This document shows, in pieces, positions 25,151-34,700 of a stretch of DNA of 36,733 nt. This DNA is from Saprospiraceae bacterium (lineage in GTDB: Bacteria > Bacteroidota > Bacteroidia > Chitinophagales > Saprospiraceae). The notes under the pieces are model-generated. The model made no database searches and had not been told where the DNA came from. It was given only the letters and a program-made list of their open reading frames with translations. Numbering within the stretch: position 1 is the first letter of the stretch; every line of letters begins with the position of its first letter. The position numbers and the translations under genes were made by a program. The stretch is taken from contig JABFRV010000095.1 in the NCBI GenBank assembly GCA_013140975.1, forward strand, positions 1-36,733, in the 5' to 3' direction.

Positions 25151-25914
25151 TCGAATACAATTTGGAGAGTATCATCTTTTTTAAGGTCAAGAACTTTTCC
25201 GGCATTAGCACCACATAGAGCTAATACCAGAAATCCTGCTTCTGTAAAATATACATAAAAACTTCCATTCTCAATTTCCAATTGATCGAGAATAAAATTG
25301 GATATTACTTGTTGATTTTGCGTAGAAAAAGAAAATTTTCTCCCTTGGCTAATATTTACAAATGGCTCTCTGCGAATATTAAAAATCAGATTTCCGTACC
25401 GATCAAGGTTTAAAATTCTGGCTTGAATTCTTTCTTTTTGGTAAACCGGTTGAACACTTATTTTCTTAACCGGGTCTTCTAGAAGGGTATAAATCTCGCC
25501 AAGGTTTTCACCATTACATATGTTGTAAACTGCTTTCGAGATTCTTTCTTTATACTCTATAGCATCATCACTAATTCTATATATAATTTCAGCGGGTTCT
25601 GAAAAGGTAATAAGTTCCAGAAGTCCGTTATTAGGAAGAATCAGATACTGTTCATTGTATAAAGCAAGTAAAATTCCTTGATCTTCTGAGGCATTTAATA
25701 CCCAGGTAATATGAATCTGTTTGGCTTGGAAATTATGTAGTGTATTAGAGACGTGAAACGCAGCCTCAACTAAATCAAAAGCTTGAACATTATGTGTAAT
25801 ATCAAGGAGCTGAATCTGAGGGCTATGTTTAAGAAGTTCTGATTTCATTAACGCAACCCGATAGTCATCTAATCCAAAATCCGTACAAAGGCTCACAATT
25901 GTTTTTTGTTGCAT
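25147..25914 (-). CDS. S-adenosyl-L-methionine hydroxide adenosyltransferase family protein
   Basis: A 255-residue member of the DUF62 family that hydrolyses SAM to adenosine and methionine using a water-derived hydroxide, related to fluorinase and chlorinase. The N-terminal signature is VSLCTDFGLDDYRVALMK with Asp12 in the SAM ribose site; NGLLELI follows the usual NNG motif (PNNGLL), and the C-terminal domain contains LNLDRYGNLIFNI, as in the family. The length is typical. A good ribosome-binding site (GGAAGG) precedes the ATG at 25914. It is divergent from phoH and heads the trio with the ABM-family and MoxR-like genes. Confidence 0.92.
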   Translation of the reverse strand: MQQKTIVSLCTDFGLDDYRVALMKSELLKHSPQIQLLDITHNVQAFDLVEAAFHVSNTLHNFQAKQIHITWVLNASEDQGILLALYNEQYLILPNNGLLELITFSEPAEIIYRISDDAIEYKERISKAVYNICNGENLGEIYTLLEDPVKKISVQPVYQKERIQARILNLDRYGNLIFNIRREPFVNISQGRKFSFSTQNQQVISNFILDQLEIENGSFYVYFTEAGFLVLALCGANAGKVLDLKKDDTLQIVFE

Positions 25915-25960
25915 AAATTTTCCTTCCTTTCAATTTTTCCGAAAATTGCGACAATTCTAC

Positions 25961-25968
25961 TACTTTTG
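25961..25968 (+). promoter_or_regulatory. Candidate -7 element for phoH
   Basis: TACTTTTG is a full match to TAnnTTTG, 50 bases upstream of the phoH TTG start. The expected upstream box is only partly present (TCCG at a 19-base spacing). Confidence 0.3.
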
Positions 25969-26018
25969 TCTCAGTTCATAAAAGATTATTCTTCTTTAAC
26001 CGTTAAATAATAAAAAAT

Positions 26019-27002
26019 TTGTCCCAAAGTGAAATCGTATTAACCATTGAGAATGTTGATCACCTGGCTCTATATGGAGAAAATAACACCAAATTAAACG
26101 TACTCCGTAAGGCATACCCAAACACAACAATTTCTTCACGGGGTTCTCAATTGCGTATTACAGGTGAAAAAAAATCTACGCAGGAGGTAAAGAATAAAGT
26201 AGAACTCATGGTAAAAATTTTGAGAGACAATAAAGATTTACCGGTTCAGACTGTAGAGGATCTTATTCATGGAGAAAATCCGTATCAGCTTCATACGAAT
26301 ATTGATAATAAAACGGTGTTGGTACATGGTCGGGATGGAAAAGTAATTTATGCGAAAACCAAAAATCAAATACTTCTTGTTAATGCTGTTGAACAAAATG
26401 ATGTTGTTTTTGCAATTGGTCCAGCAGGAACAGGAAAAACATATACTGCAGTTGCGCTTGCAGTACGTGCTCTTAAAAACAGAGAAGTAAAAAAAATTAT
26501 ACTCACTCGTCCTGCAGTTGAAGCGGGTGAAAATCTGGGATTTTTACCTGGTGATTTAAAAGAAAAGATAGATCCCTATTTAAGGCCTTTATATGATGCC
26601 CTGGATGATATGATCCCTGCTGAAAGGCTAAGTCAATATATAGAAAATAGAGTGATAGAAATCGCCCCTCTTGCTTTTATGCGCGGTAGAACTTTGGATC
26701 ATGCTTTTATAATTTTGGATGAGGCTCAGAATTCTACAACTCTTCAAATGAAAATGTTCCTGACTCGTCTGGGTCCTTCAGCAAAATGTATAATAACAGG
26801 AGATTTATCTCAAGTTGATCTTCCTTATCACCAGAAATCTGGTCTGAAACATGCTTCACATATTTTAAAAAGAATTCATGGTATATCAACTATTGAATTA
26901 AGTATCGATGATGTAGTCAGACATAGATTGGTCAAAGATATTCTTAAAGCATATGATGATAATCACCCTAGAAAAGAAAAGCTAACAACTGAAGAAGAAT
27001 GA
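26019..27002 (+). CDS. phoH: PhoH family ATPase
   Basis: A 327-residue cytoplasmic ATPase of the PhoH/YbeZ kind, associated with RNA metabolism and ribosome maturation. An N-terminal KH-like region (about 1-110, [11 protein letters not shown]) precedes the P-loop GPAGTGKT (134-141), [17 protein letters not shown], and Walker [10 protein letters not shown], then [11 protein letters not shown], all conserved. The start is the TTG at 26019: an in-frame stop lies at 26004-26006 and no ATG exists before residue 64. The stop overlaps the ATG of the OsmC-family gene (ATGA at 26999-27002). No ybeY gene, its common neighbour, is present. Confidence 0.93.
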   Translation: MSQSEIVLTIENVDHLALYGENNTKLNVLRKAYPNTTISSRGSQLRITGEKKSTQEVKNKVELMVKILRDNKDLPVQTVEDLIHGENPYQLHTNIDNKTVLVHGRDGKVIYAKTKNQILLVNAVEQNDVVFAIGPAGTGKTYTAVALAVRALKNREVKKIILTRPAVEAGENLGFLPGDLKEKIDPYLRPLYDALDDMIPAERLSQYIENRVIEIAPLAFMRGRTLDHAFIILDEAQNSTTLQMKMFLTRLGPSAKCIITGDLSQVDLPYHQKSGLKHASHILKRIHGISTIELSIDDVVRHRLVKDILKAYDDNHPRKEKLTTEEE

Positions 27003-27415
27003 AAAATACCGCAACAATTGAATATCTAGGAGAACTTCGAACGAAAGCAAGACACAATCGTTCAGGTCAGGAAATAATTACTGACGCTCCAATAGATAAT
27101 CAAGGCAAAGGAGAAGCATTTAGTCCAACTGATCTTGCATCGACATCTTTGGCTAGTTGTATGTTGACCGTTATGGGCATAGCCGCTAAAACACATTCTA
27201 TAGATATAAAGGGAGCAATTGCAGAACTAAATAAAATAATGACAGATAATCCAAGAAGGATTGCACGTATTGAAATTGACATCTTTATGCCTCAGAATAT
27301 TACATATTCTTCTAAAGAAAAAGCAATTCTTACCAACGCGGCAAAGTCTTGCCCTGTAGGTCGATCCCTCCATCCTGATTTGGAAGAAGTATTACAAATA
27401 CATTGGTGTGATTAA
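26999..27415 (+). CDS. OsmC-family peroxiredoxin-like protein
   Basis: A 138-residue OsmC/YhfA-type protein. The two redox cysteines expected of the family are present: Cys54 in SLASCMLT and Cys118 in [11 protein letters not shown]. The opening of the conserved segment, [14 protein letters not shown], is standard. It reduces organic hydroperoxides or handles thiols. It overlaps phoH by 4 bases at its start and the stop of the convergent PorP/SprF gene by 4 bases at its end. Confidence 0.9.
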   Translation: MKNTATIEYLGELRTKARHNRSGQEIITDAPIDNQGKGEAFSPTDLASTSLASCMLTVMGIAAKTHSIDIKGAIAELNKIMTDNPRRIARIEIDIFMPQNITYSSKEKAILTNAAKSCPVGRSLHPDLEEVLQIHWCD

Positions 27416-28407
27416 TTATTTTCTTTGGGCATTTCTCCCATTGAAGGCTCGGTCATCGTCTCTGTATTCATTGAATTTTTCTTTGATCCAAGATCAAATG
27501 AAAGTGTCAATTCGTGAGATCCTCTGCTGAATGTTTGGAAGGTCTGATATGACTGATCGTAGGAATAAATAAATCTAAACTGATTAACTCGTACACCGGC
27601 CAAGAATCCAGTACGGTTGTCTGAAGGACCAAAACTATAGGTAAATCCTAAATATAGTTTATCATCTAAGAATTTTGCAAGTACGTTTAAATCCGTTCCA
27701 AATGGTACATCACTTATTTTTCTTATGCAAAGAGATGGTTCAACAACTAATCTGTATTCAGGAACTCTCCATGTGGCTCCTAAAAATCCAATAAAGCTGA
27801 ATGGCTTGGAAGTATCTGCTTTTTTATTTTCTCCCAGATTGGCAAGAACTATCTGTGGTAAAGTTATTCCTAACTTAAATTTATTTGCAAACTCTGCCCA
27901 GTATCCAAAATCTGCAGAGAAATAATTTTCTCCATTAACCGCAGCATTAATTAATGGATCTCCGGATCTATGATTAGGATCAGTTATTGCTTCATTGTCT
28001 AAAGAGTATCTTATATAGGATCCGCTAAGTCCTAAAGACATTTTTGTTTCATTGTTTGTTTTAAAATTATAGGCATAATTTCCTTGTCCTACAAAACGAT
28101 TTGCAACACCAAAATTTTCAGAATATAGAATTCCTCCAAGCCCCATATTGCTTACTGGAGATCCATTTATACCGAATGTTAATCCCTTTGGTGAATTATC
28201 AAAACCTGCCCAATGATTTCTAAAATTTAATACAATCTTACTTTGTTTATCAAAGCCAGTATGTGCAGGATTTATAAAAAATGGATTTAAAAAATATTGC
28301 GTATAAACACTTGGGGTCTTAAGGCTTGTCGCATAATCTTGTGCATTCGCATTATAGCCCGTTAAGGTTATTATGATTCCTAAAAAAATATAGTAGATTG
28401 TTTTCAT
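27412..28407 (-). CDS. PorP/SprF family type IX secretion system membrane protein
   Basis: A 331-residue outer-membrane protein with a signal peptide (MKTIYYIFLGIIITLTGYNANAQ) and a beta-barrel of the PorP/SprF family. The family opening YFLNPFFINPAHTG is clear, followed by FRNHWAGFDNSPKG and GLGGILYSENFG, then alternating amphipathic strands, and a short charged C-terminal extension. SprF-type proteins are needed specifically to export T9SS cargo with a type B (gliding-motility-associated) C-terminal domain, and the gene immediately upstream (31 bases) encodes exactly such a cargo, so the two most likely form a cargo-transporter pair. Confidence 0.93.
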   Translation of the reverse strand: MKTIYYIFLGIIITLTGYNANAQDYATSLKTPSVYTQYFLNPFFINPAHTGFDKQSKIVLNFRNHWAGFDNSPKGLTFGINGSPVSNMGLGGILYSENFGVANRFVGQGNYAYNFKTNNETKMSLGLSGSYIRYSLDNEAITDPNHRSGDPLINAAVNGENYFSADFGYWAEFANKFKLGITLPQIVLANLGENKKADTSKPFSFIGFLGATWRVPEYRLVVEPSLCIRKISDVPFGTDLNVLAKFLDDKLYLGFTYSFGPSDNRTGFLAGVRVNQFRFIYSYDQSYQTFQTFSRGSHELTLSFDLGSKKNSMNTETMTEPSMGEMPKENN

Positions 28408-28438
28408 TTTTCTTAAAATTTAATCGTAATACGAATTC

Positions 28439-31400
28439 TTATCTTACAATAGTTACAGTTCCTTTATAATTTGTATCATTCTTTCCTGCCTCTTTAATTG
28501 TCAGAACGTACATATACGTTCCTTCATTGAGTGCGATACCATCACTATCAACACCATTAAATTGATTAATATAATCAACTGCTGAATACACCAGGTGACC
28601 CCACCTATTATAAATATTTAGAGTGTTTTGATAATCACGAACACACATTATTTCAAAATTGTCATTATAGCCATCACCATTCGGTGAAATCGCTAAGTTT
28701 CCTTTAAAGCATAAACCATTGGGATTAGAGCCGCTACAAACAGTAAATGTTTCCGTTGCGGTACAGCCATTCGCATCAGTTACCATTAAGGAACAATTTC
28801 CAGAATTTAACTGTGTAGCAATTACTGTAGTTTCATTACTACACCATAAGTATGTATAAGGTCTTGCTCCTCCTGTTACAACTGCTTCAAAACTTCCATC
28901 ACTAGATATATTTGTACTTGCGCAATTGATTCTTCTTGGATTAATATTCATCGCCGGAGCATCATTAAGCCTTACCGTTGCTGTAGCTGTTTTGGCATTC
29001 GCATCTGTAACAGTAACAGTATAATTACCTGCACAAAGATTATCTGCAATATTGCCACTAAGGCTTGCGCTATGTGACCACTTATACAAATAAGGACTAG
29101 CGCCTCCCGTTGCTGTTGCCGTAATTCTTCCGTCGCATTTTCCTGCACAACTTGTTCCGCCTCCTCCTGTTTTAGGATCAATTGTTAGAATTACTTTTAC
29201 GTCCGTCCCTGAAGAATTACAAGTTGAGATTGTAATTGTAAGGCTCTTAGTACATAATTTAGAATCTGTAACTTTAACAACATATACTCCCGGTGCAAGA
29301 CCTGTGACATCTTGTGATTGTGCAAAGACCTGATTTGCTGGATTTCTCCATTCATATGTATATGAAGGCGTTCCTCCTGTTACATTTATATTAATCGAAC
29401 CATCATTGCCTTTAGAACATGTTGTATCTGCAATTGCAATAATTATTGGTGCGGGTTCTGTAACAGTATATGTTGATGAACAGGTTCTGGATTGATTGTC
29501 TGTAACTGTAACTGTATACGTTCCTGCACATAAATTATTGATTCCGATCGTAGTTGCCTGATTGCTCCAATTATAAGTGAACGGAATAGAGCCCCCAGTA
29601 ATTTGAACTCTTAAAGAAGCTGTGCAATCTCCTGCACATATTATTGTATCAAGTAGATTTATTGAACAAGTAGGTGGTGGTGTAAAACACTCAATTCTGA
29701 ATGTATCCATTAGTACGCATCCTTTTGAATCTGTAATCCTAACTTCATAATTGCCACATCGTTTACTTGCGATAGTACTTGTTATGTCAGGAAGGGCTGT
29801 GTTTGGAAGTCTTTTCCATGAATATGTATATCCGGGAGTTCCGCCAGTTGCCGTGAGTTCTATTTTTCCATCATTTCCAGCAGAAGACTCAGACATAATT
29901 TGTGCTGAAACTACAATTACCGGCGGTGAAGAAATTGTAACTGGAACACTTGTTACAACAACATTTGGAGTTACACCAATGTCTGTAACTTCAAGTTTAT
30001 ATGTGCCTGCACATAGTGTTGATGCATCTTTTGTTGTAATTGCGGGAACGACTGGGGTGTTTCCAACTGAATTTAGCCAACGATACGTAAAGTTACCAGA
30101 GCCTTTAGAAATACTGGTTGTAACCTTACCATTGCATTCTCCAAAGCACCTTGTTTCTTCAATTGAAACTATTGTAATCATTGGCGGATCAGAAACACAT
30201 TTAATATTGATATTGGCATTTGTTGTTTTTACTGTTACTGGATCATTACAGCCACTGAATTCAATTAAACTATTCGCTGAAAGGTTTATGAAACTTAAAG
30301 CCGCATTCATATCACAAGGTCCAGTAAGATTAAAACACAAGCTTAGTAGAGTCGATCCATTTGCAAGTGTAACTTGCTGTCCATTTGGGCTATCCCAAAT
30401 TATTAATATACTATCTCCTTTAACATTAATGTTTGCAGCTCCTACAGTCACACCTCCACTAACGACTCTTGCAAAAGCAAGTTTGTTTTTATCATACTTT
30501 ACACCAAATTGAAAAGAACCAATGCAAGTAAAGTTATCTACATAGATTGGTATACACATTTCTGAATTTATCGCACCCATTGTATCGCGCATATATAAGT
30601 TCAGAATATTTTGAGCGCCTACAACTTTGTAAGAACCTTTTTCAACTTTATATGGAATCTCCGTGGAATTAATTCCGCCTGCTGTAACTTCAATTGGGTT
30701 TCCTGGGACATCAACAATGTTTACATCTGTTATTGAATTCAATGGTCCAACGGCATCAAAACATAATTCAAATAAAACAGTGTTGTCAGGATGCGTTTGG
30801 CCTTGTTGGCTAACGTCTTCCCATAAAAATCTCAAGGTTGTAGAATCAGCACTAATTTGTGTGCCACCTGTATTAAATCCAGCGATTCTATTTGGACCAA
30901 TTCCGGTATATCTGGCTATAGTTTTATCCCATTTTACATTCCCTTGAAAAGTATTAATTTTCTTAAAGTTTTTGCATGTAATTGGAACGCATCCGTTTCC
31001 GCCTTTTGAAACATCGATTTTTCCAATAATAAAAGTAAAGGTGGTGTCATTTCCACCTCCTCCGCCGCCTCCCTGGCAGTTAGGACCATTCACTTTAACC
31101 TTTCCGTCTTGTACAACGAATGGTGCAGAGTTTCCATTTTCATCTATTACTTCAATTAATACTTTGTCTGTTGCATTAACCACTTTTACTAAATTAGAGT
31201 CACACTGTTTTCCAATTAACTTAAAATTCATCTTAAAAAGCACAGTATTGCTTGGATATGTAGTATTCTCTCCATCCGGGTTGTTCCAACTTGTTCTAAT
31301 CAATCCTTTTTTACCTCCATTGGTTGGGTCTAATAATGATATATTAGAATACCCCGGAGCAAAATCGGATATTGTTTGATACTCCATTAAGGTGGTGTCA

Positions 31401-31570
31401 TAACTAATGGCAAATTGTGTAGACTGAATTTTGGTAAACTTATCAGTTCTTAGTTCTATTGAGAAATTGTCTCCATTGTTTCCTGAGAAGGAGCTTAATT
31501 TAAATGCAACTTGAGCCGAAAGGCTGATAACACTACAACAAGCTAAGAGGAATAGAATTAACTTTTTCAT
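28439..31570 (-). CDS. Giant surface protein: three cohesin-like domains, SprB repeats, type B T9SS domain
   Basis: A 1043-residue secreted protein. Order: signal peptide (1-20); three cohesin-like beta-sandwich domains at about 20-160, 175-320 and 322-455, each with the pattern of a NF/KF strand followed by QF-x-I-x-YD (for example IQSTQFAISYD, IGSFQFGVKYD), a G-x-I/L-x-x-x-W strand and an S/N-N-T-V-L-F strand; a seven-glycine linker after the first; six SprB-like repeats (about 462-945) with the T-GG-x-P-x-Y-x-W and LCAGTY-x-V-x-VTD signatures; and a gliding-motility-associated type B C-terminal domain (about 945-1043: ISPNGDGYNDNFEI, IYNRWGHLVY, LNEGTYMYVLTI). The type B domain needs PorP/SprF, encoded next. 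By comparison with SprB it may act in adhesion or gliding. Confidence 0.85.
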   Translation of the reverse strand: MKKLILFLLACCSVISLSAQVAFKLSSFSGNNGDNFSIELRTDKFTKIQSTQFAISYDTTLMEYQTISDFAPGYSNISLLDPTNGGKKGLIRTSWNNPDGENTTYPSNTVLFKMNFKLIGKQCDSNLVKVVNATDKVLIEVIDENGNSAPFVVQDGKVKVNGPNCQGGGGGGGNDTTFTFIIGKIDVSKGGNGCVPITCKNFKKINTFQGNVKWDKTIARYTGIGPNRIAGFNTGGTQISADSTTLRFLWEDVSQQGQTHPDNTVLFELCFDAVGPLNSITDVNIVDVPGNPIEVTAGGINSTEIPYKVEKGSYKVVGAQNILNLYMRDTMGAINSEMCIPIYVDNFTCIGSFQFGVKYDKNKLAFARVVSGGVTVGAANINVKGDSILIIWDSPNGQQVTLANGSTLLSLCFNLTGPCDMNAALSFINLSANSLIEFSGCNDPVTVKTTNANINIKCVSDPPMITIVSIEETRCFGECNGKVTTSISKGSGNFTYRWLNSVGNTPVVPAITTKDASTLCAGTYKLEVTDIGVTPNVVVTSVPVTISSPPVIVVSAQIMSESSAGNDGKIELTATGGTPGYTYSWKRLPNTALPDITSTIASKRCGNYEVRITDSKGCVLMDTFRIECFTPPPTCSINLLDTIICAGDCTASLRVQITGGSIPFTYNWSNQATTIGINNLCAGTYTVTVTDNQSRTCSSTYTVTEPAPIIIAIADTTCSKGNDGSININVTGGTPSYTYEWRNPANQVFAQSQDVTGLAPGVYVVKVTDSKLCTKSLTITISTCNSSGTDVKVILTIDPKTGGGGTSCAGKCDGRITATATGGASPYLYKWSHSASLSGNIADNLCAGNYTVTVTDANAKTATATVRLNDAPAMNINPRRINCASTNISSDGSFEAVVTGGARPYTYLWCSNETTVIATQLNSGNCSLMVTDANGCTATETFTVCSGSNPNGLCFKGNLAISPNGDGYNDNFEIMCVRDYQNTLNIYNRWGHLVYSAVDYINQFNGVDSDGIALNEGTYMYVLTIKEAGKNDTNYKGTVTIVR

Positions 31571-31614
31571 ACTTTACTGTATTTAGGGAATAATTTCAAT
31601 TTAAAAACCCAAAC

Positions 31615-31622
31615 AAAGATAG
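31615..31622 (-). promoter_or_regulatory. Candidate -7 element for the cohesin/SprB gene
   Basis: TATCTTTG on the minus strand fully matches TAnnTTTG, about 45 bases before the ATG at 31570 and after the terminator of the preceding gene. I find no clear upstream box. It would drive this gene together with the PorP/SprF gene. Confidence 0.3.
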
Positions 31623-31704
31623 TCATTTTTTGAAAATTTGGGCTATATATACAATTTATTTAATATTTAAATGGGTGTATTTGAGATCTTCATGCTAGTC
31701 ATTA

Positions 31705-31743
31705 TTAAAAAAACCTGACCATACGCAATGGTATAGCCAGGTT
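31705..31743 (-). terminator. Intrinsic terminator of the dockerin-like T9SS gene
   Basis: On the minus strand AACCTG (31738-31743) and CAGGTT (31712-31717) close a stem containing an inner ACCAT/ATGGT stem with a 5-base loop, with a 5-base bulge on one side. The 3' side runs directly into a T-run (A-run at 31706-31713 on the plus strand). It lies 28 bases after the stop codon at 31771. Confidence 0.7.
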
Positions 31744-31770
31744 CATTACACTGCATTTACTCTATCCTTA

Positions 31771-34700
31771 TTATTTTATAAGAACCATTTTAATGGTTTC
31801 ACTATAATCTTCAGAGTTCATTCTTATATAGTAGATTCCAGGGTTGCGAAGTTGTGTTCTTTTTACAACTAAACTATGTCTTCCTTCTGTATAGTTATTC
31901 CCTGTTTTGCTAATCAATCCTCCGTTGATATCAAATATCTCGAAAGAAGCATATTGATTCTTAGGAAGATAGAAATCAACAGTAGTCTGCTCAGTGAATG
32001 GATTCGGACTATTTTGAATGATCTTAGCCAATTCTTTTTGCGCTGAGGTTGATGATTTTCTAAAGTTTAAATAAAGTGGGTTACTGTTTACTTCTTCATC
32101 ATAAATTTCAGATGCGATTCCCGCTTTATTGATTTCTATTGCAGAAGATATTAATCCTGTTTCTAAAGGTAGAAGGTTAATATTAAATAATTCTGTTCCT
32201 GCTTTTAAAGTCATCACATGTTCCGGAGCAACACTAATTCTCACTGAATTATTATTCACTATGTACATGTCAGCGTTTACTTTGAAAGCATCACTTTGTA
32301 ATGATACAAACTTCACTTTAGCTGAATTGAATAGAATTTCAAATTGTAGACCGCTTGCATTATAATCTTCTTCTATTATAAAGCTTACAGACGCTGGTTC
32401 TGATTTAATCATTTTCTTTTCATCAACAATCAAGTTCACTTTATCATTCGTTCTTGAAGATATAGAACCACCTGTTAGATTTGGATTAGAGTCCTCTGTA
32501 ACATCTCCAATCTTAACTCCCACGAAATTCGTATTCATCTCATTTCTGCTAATAGAATTGTATTCAATTTTTTCAGCAAACGGGAACGGTGAATTAGGAT
32601 CCTGGAACACATAAGCTGCAGGAATAAATCTCCAAGATTTGTTCTTTGTAAAAGCACTGATTGAACCAAGAATCAATTTTCTCACTTCTGATATATCAGC
32701 TGATGTAATTGCTCCATTATTATTCGCGTCAGCTGCTATAATCTTGTATGGAGTAGTTAATAATGCTTTTCCTAATATATGTTTCTGAATTAAAACTATA
32801 TCTGCTGTACTTACTCCATTCAAGAAACTATGATTCTTTTCCGCGCTTATTGAGTAGCTTGTGTTTGCAGTAATAGATTTGAAGCTAAAAACACCTTGGT
32901 TGTCTGTATATGCTAAAGCACTTCCTGCAGGGTTGGTTCTTTCAAGAAACACTCCAACGTTGTCCATCAATTGATTTTTTGCTGTTGAAATTTGTCCTTG
33001 TATTGTTAGCCCTGTTGTTTTGCAAACTTTGTTTGGATCTTGAACTTCCATTGTTGCTTCGCAATAATCAGAATTACCCGCCTCGTCCACAACATAAATT
33101 CTAATTATATTTTTTCCAATGTTAGCGCAATCGAAGGTCATGCTTGTTACCCAAACATTATTCACTAGGAAGTAATATTTTAAATTCTCTTTTTCAGTAC
33201 AATTGTCTTCACTATTTAAGTTAAAGTCTTTTGCCCAGATTTCAATATTTTTTGTACTCGGCATAACCGTAGTTACAATTGTTCCTATACAATATGGAGT
33301 AGGTTTTTTAGCATCCCTAACGGTAAGCAAGTATGAACATCTATTCACATTTTCACAAGCATCTGTAACTGTAAATGTTACCAAGTGAGTACCTGTGGGA
33401 TAATAATTGCTGCCGTCGAAGCTATTTCTATTATAGCTAGGATCAGCAACTTTATCATTATAAAGATCTATAGTAAATGTCCATCTTAAATCTGCAGAAT
33501 CCGTACAATCATCTTTAGCATCTGCTACTATATCAACATTTCCTCCACAACCAGGACCAAAAACTTCTGCCGTTCTGTCAAAACATGGAGTTTCAAATTG
33601 TGGTGCCTGTGTGTTATTTATTTTAATGATTTGCTTCCAAGTATAATATCCTCTTGTATTACTAGAATTAGGATCATAGATACACCAATCAATCACAGTC
33701 CAGGTTCTAATTACTTTCAAACATGCATCCGGGTCTTTGGTATAAACTTTATCTTCATAATTGCTAAATACGTTATTACACTTATCAGCACCGAAAATGG
33801 TTACAGTTCCTGTAGCTTTTGGATCAAGATCCAGAAGACTCATACAAGTTGTTGGACTTGAATAGTCAATTGGAAACTGAATCTGAAGGCTATTTGGAGT
33901 AAAGTCTTGTACTGTGACAAACTGAGTACAGCTGTTGCTGTTACCTGAAGGATCAGTAGCTACGAAAGTTCTGCTTATTGTTCCCTGACCGCAACGAAGG
34001 TTGGCGTTTGGAAATTCTTGAATTGTTGCACCGCATCCATCGTATGCATATCCATCAATTGGTTCTCCATTTATGGTTTTCCAAATATCTTTGATTACGA
34101 TCGGTTTTCTATTCGCTATATTATTCACTACAGTTCCAAAAACATCATAATTTGTATAAGGAAATTCACAACTTACAGTAATGTTTGGTGGGCAGAAAAT
34201 AATTGGTGAAATCTTGTCTTGAACCATTACCTCTACCATACATGTGTTGCTGTTTCCTCCTTTATCCCAAACTCTTAATTCAACAACGATTGTCTTTCCA
34301 ATATCATTGCAACAAAAATATACTGAAGGCGCAAATACGTTTCCATTTAAAGTATTACAAGGAAATCCACTGTCCATTCTTCTAACTTCAAAGTAATCAA
34401 TTTCACAATTATCTACAGAATGATCATCAAAAGTTATTGCATCAACTCTTGCAGATCCATCAACTGTCAATGAAACAATTGTCTTTTGATCACAAACCGG
34501 AATTGGTGGTATCTTGTCTTCAACTAATACTTCTGTTGAGCAATCAGTATAATGTCCACACTCATCCGTTACTCTGAAAATTACCCAGTTTAATCCTAAA
34601 GGAAGACCAGTGATTCTATAAAAACCATTTGGTAATTTGAAAACGTTTGCTGTGCTTGTTCCTTCATACGTTGGTGATCCTGTAAGAGATAAAACTTTAT

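Noticed and set aside
28700-30200. SprB-repeat region as a DNA-level tandem repeat array or CRISPR
   Set aside because: The repeats are visible only in the protein; at DNA level they have diverged and there are no uniform repeats with unique spacers.
29751-30512. Long plus-strand open frame of 253 codons inside the cohesin/SprB gene
   Set aside because: It is the antisense of a well-supported minus-strand gene with clear domains; the translated product has no signal, domain or sensible composition.
30972-31379. Plus-strand proline-rich open frame opposite the first cohesin-like domain
   Set aside because: The proline run is the antisense of the seven-glycine linker; no other evidence of a gene.
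31576-31660. CCCAAA/TTTGGG inverted repeat near 31608-31642 as a terminator
   Set aside because: Only six pairs with a loop of more than 20 bases and no T-run; the hairpin at 31705-31743 is a far better terminator.
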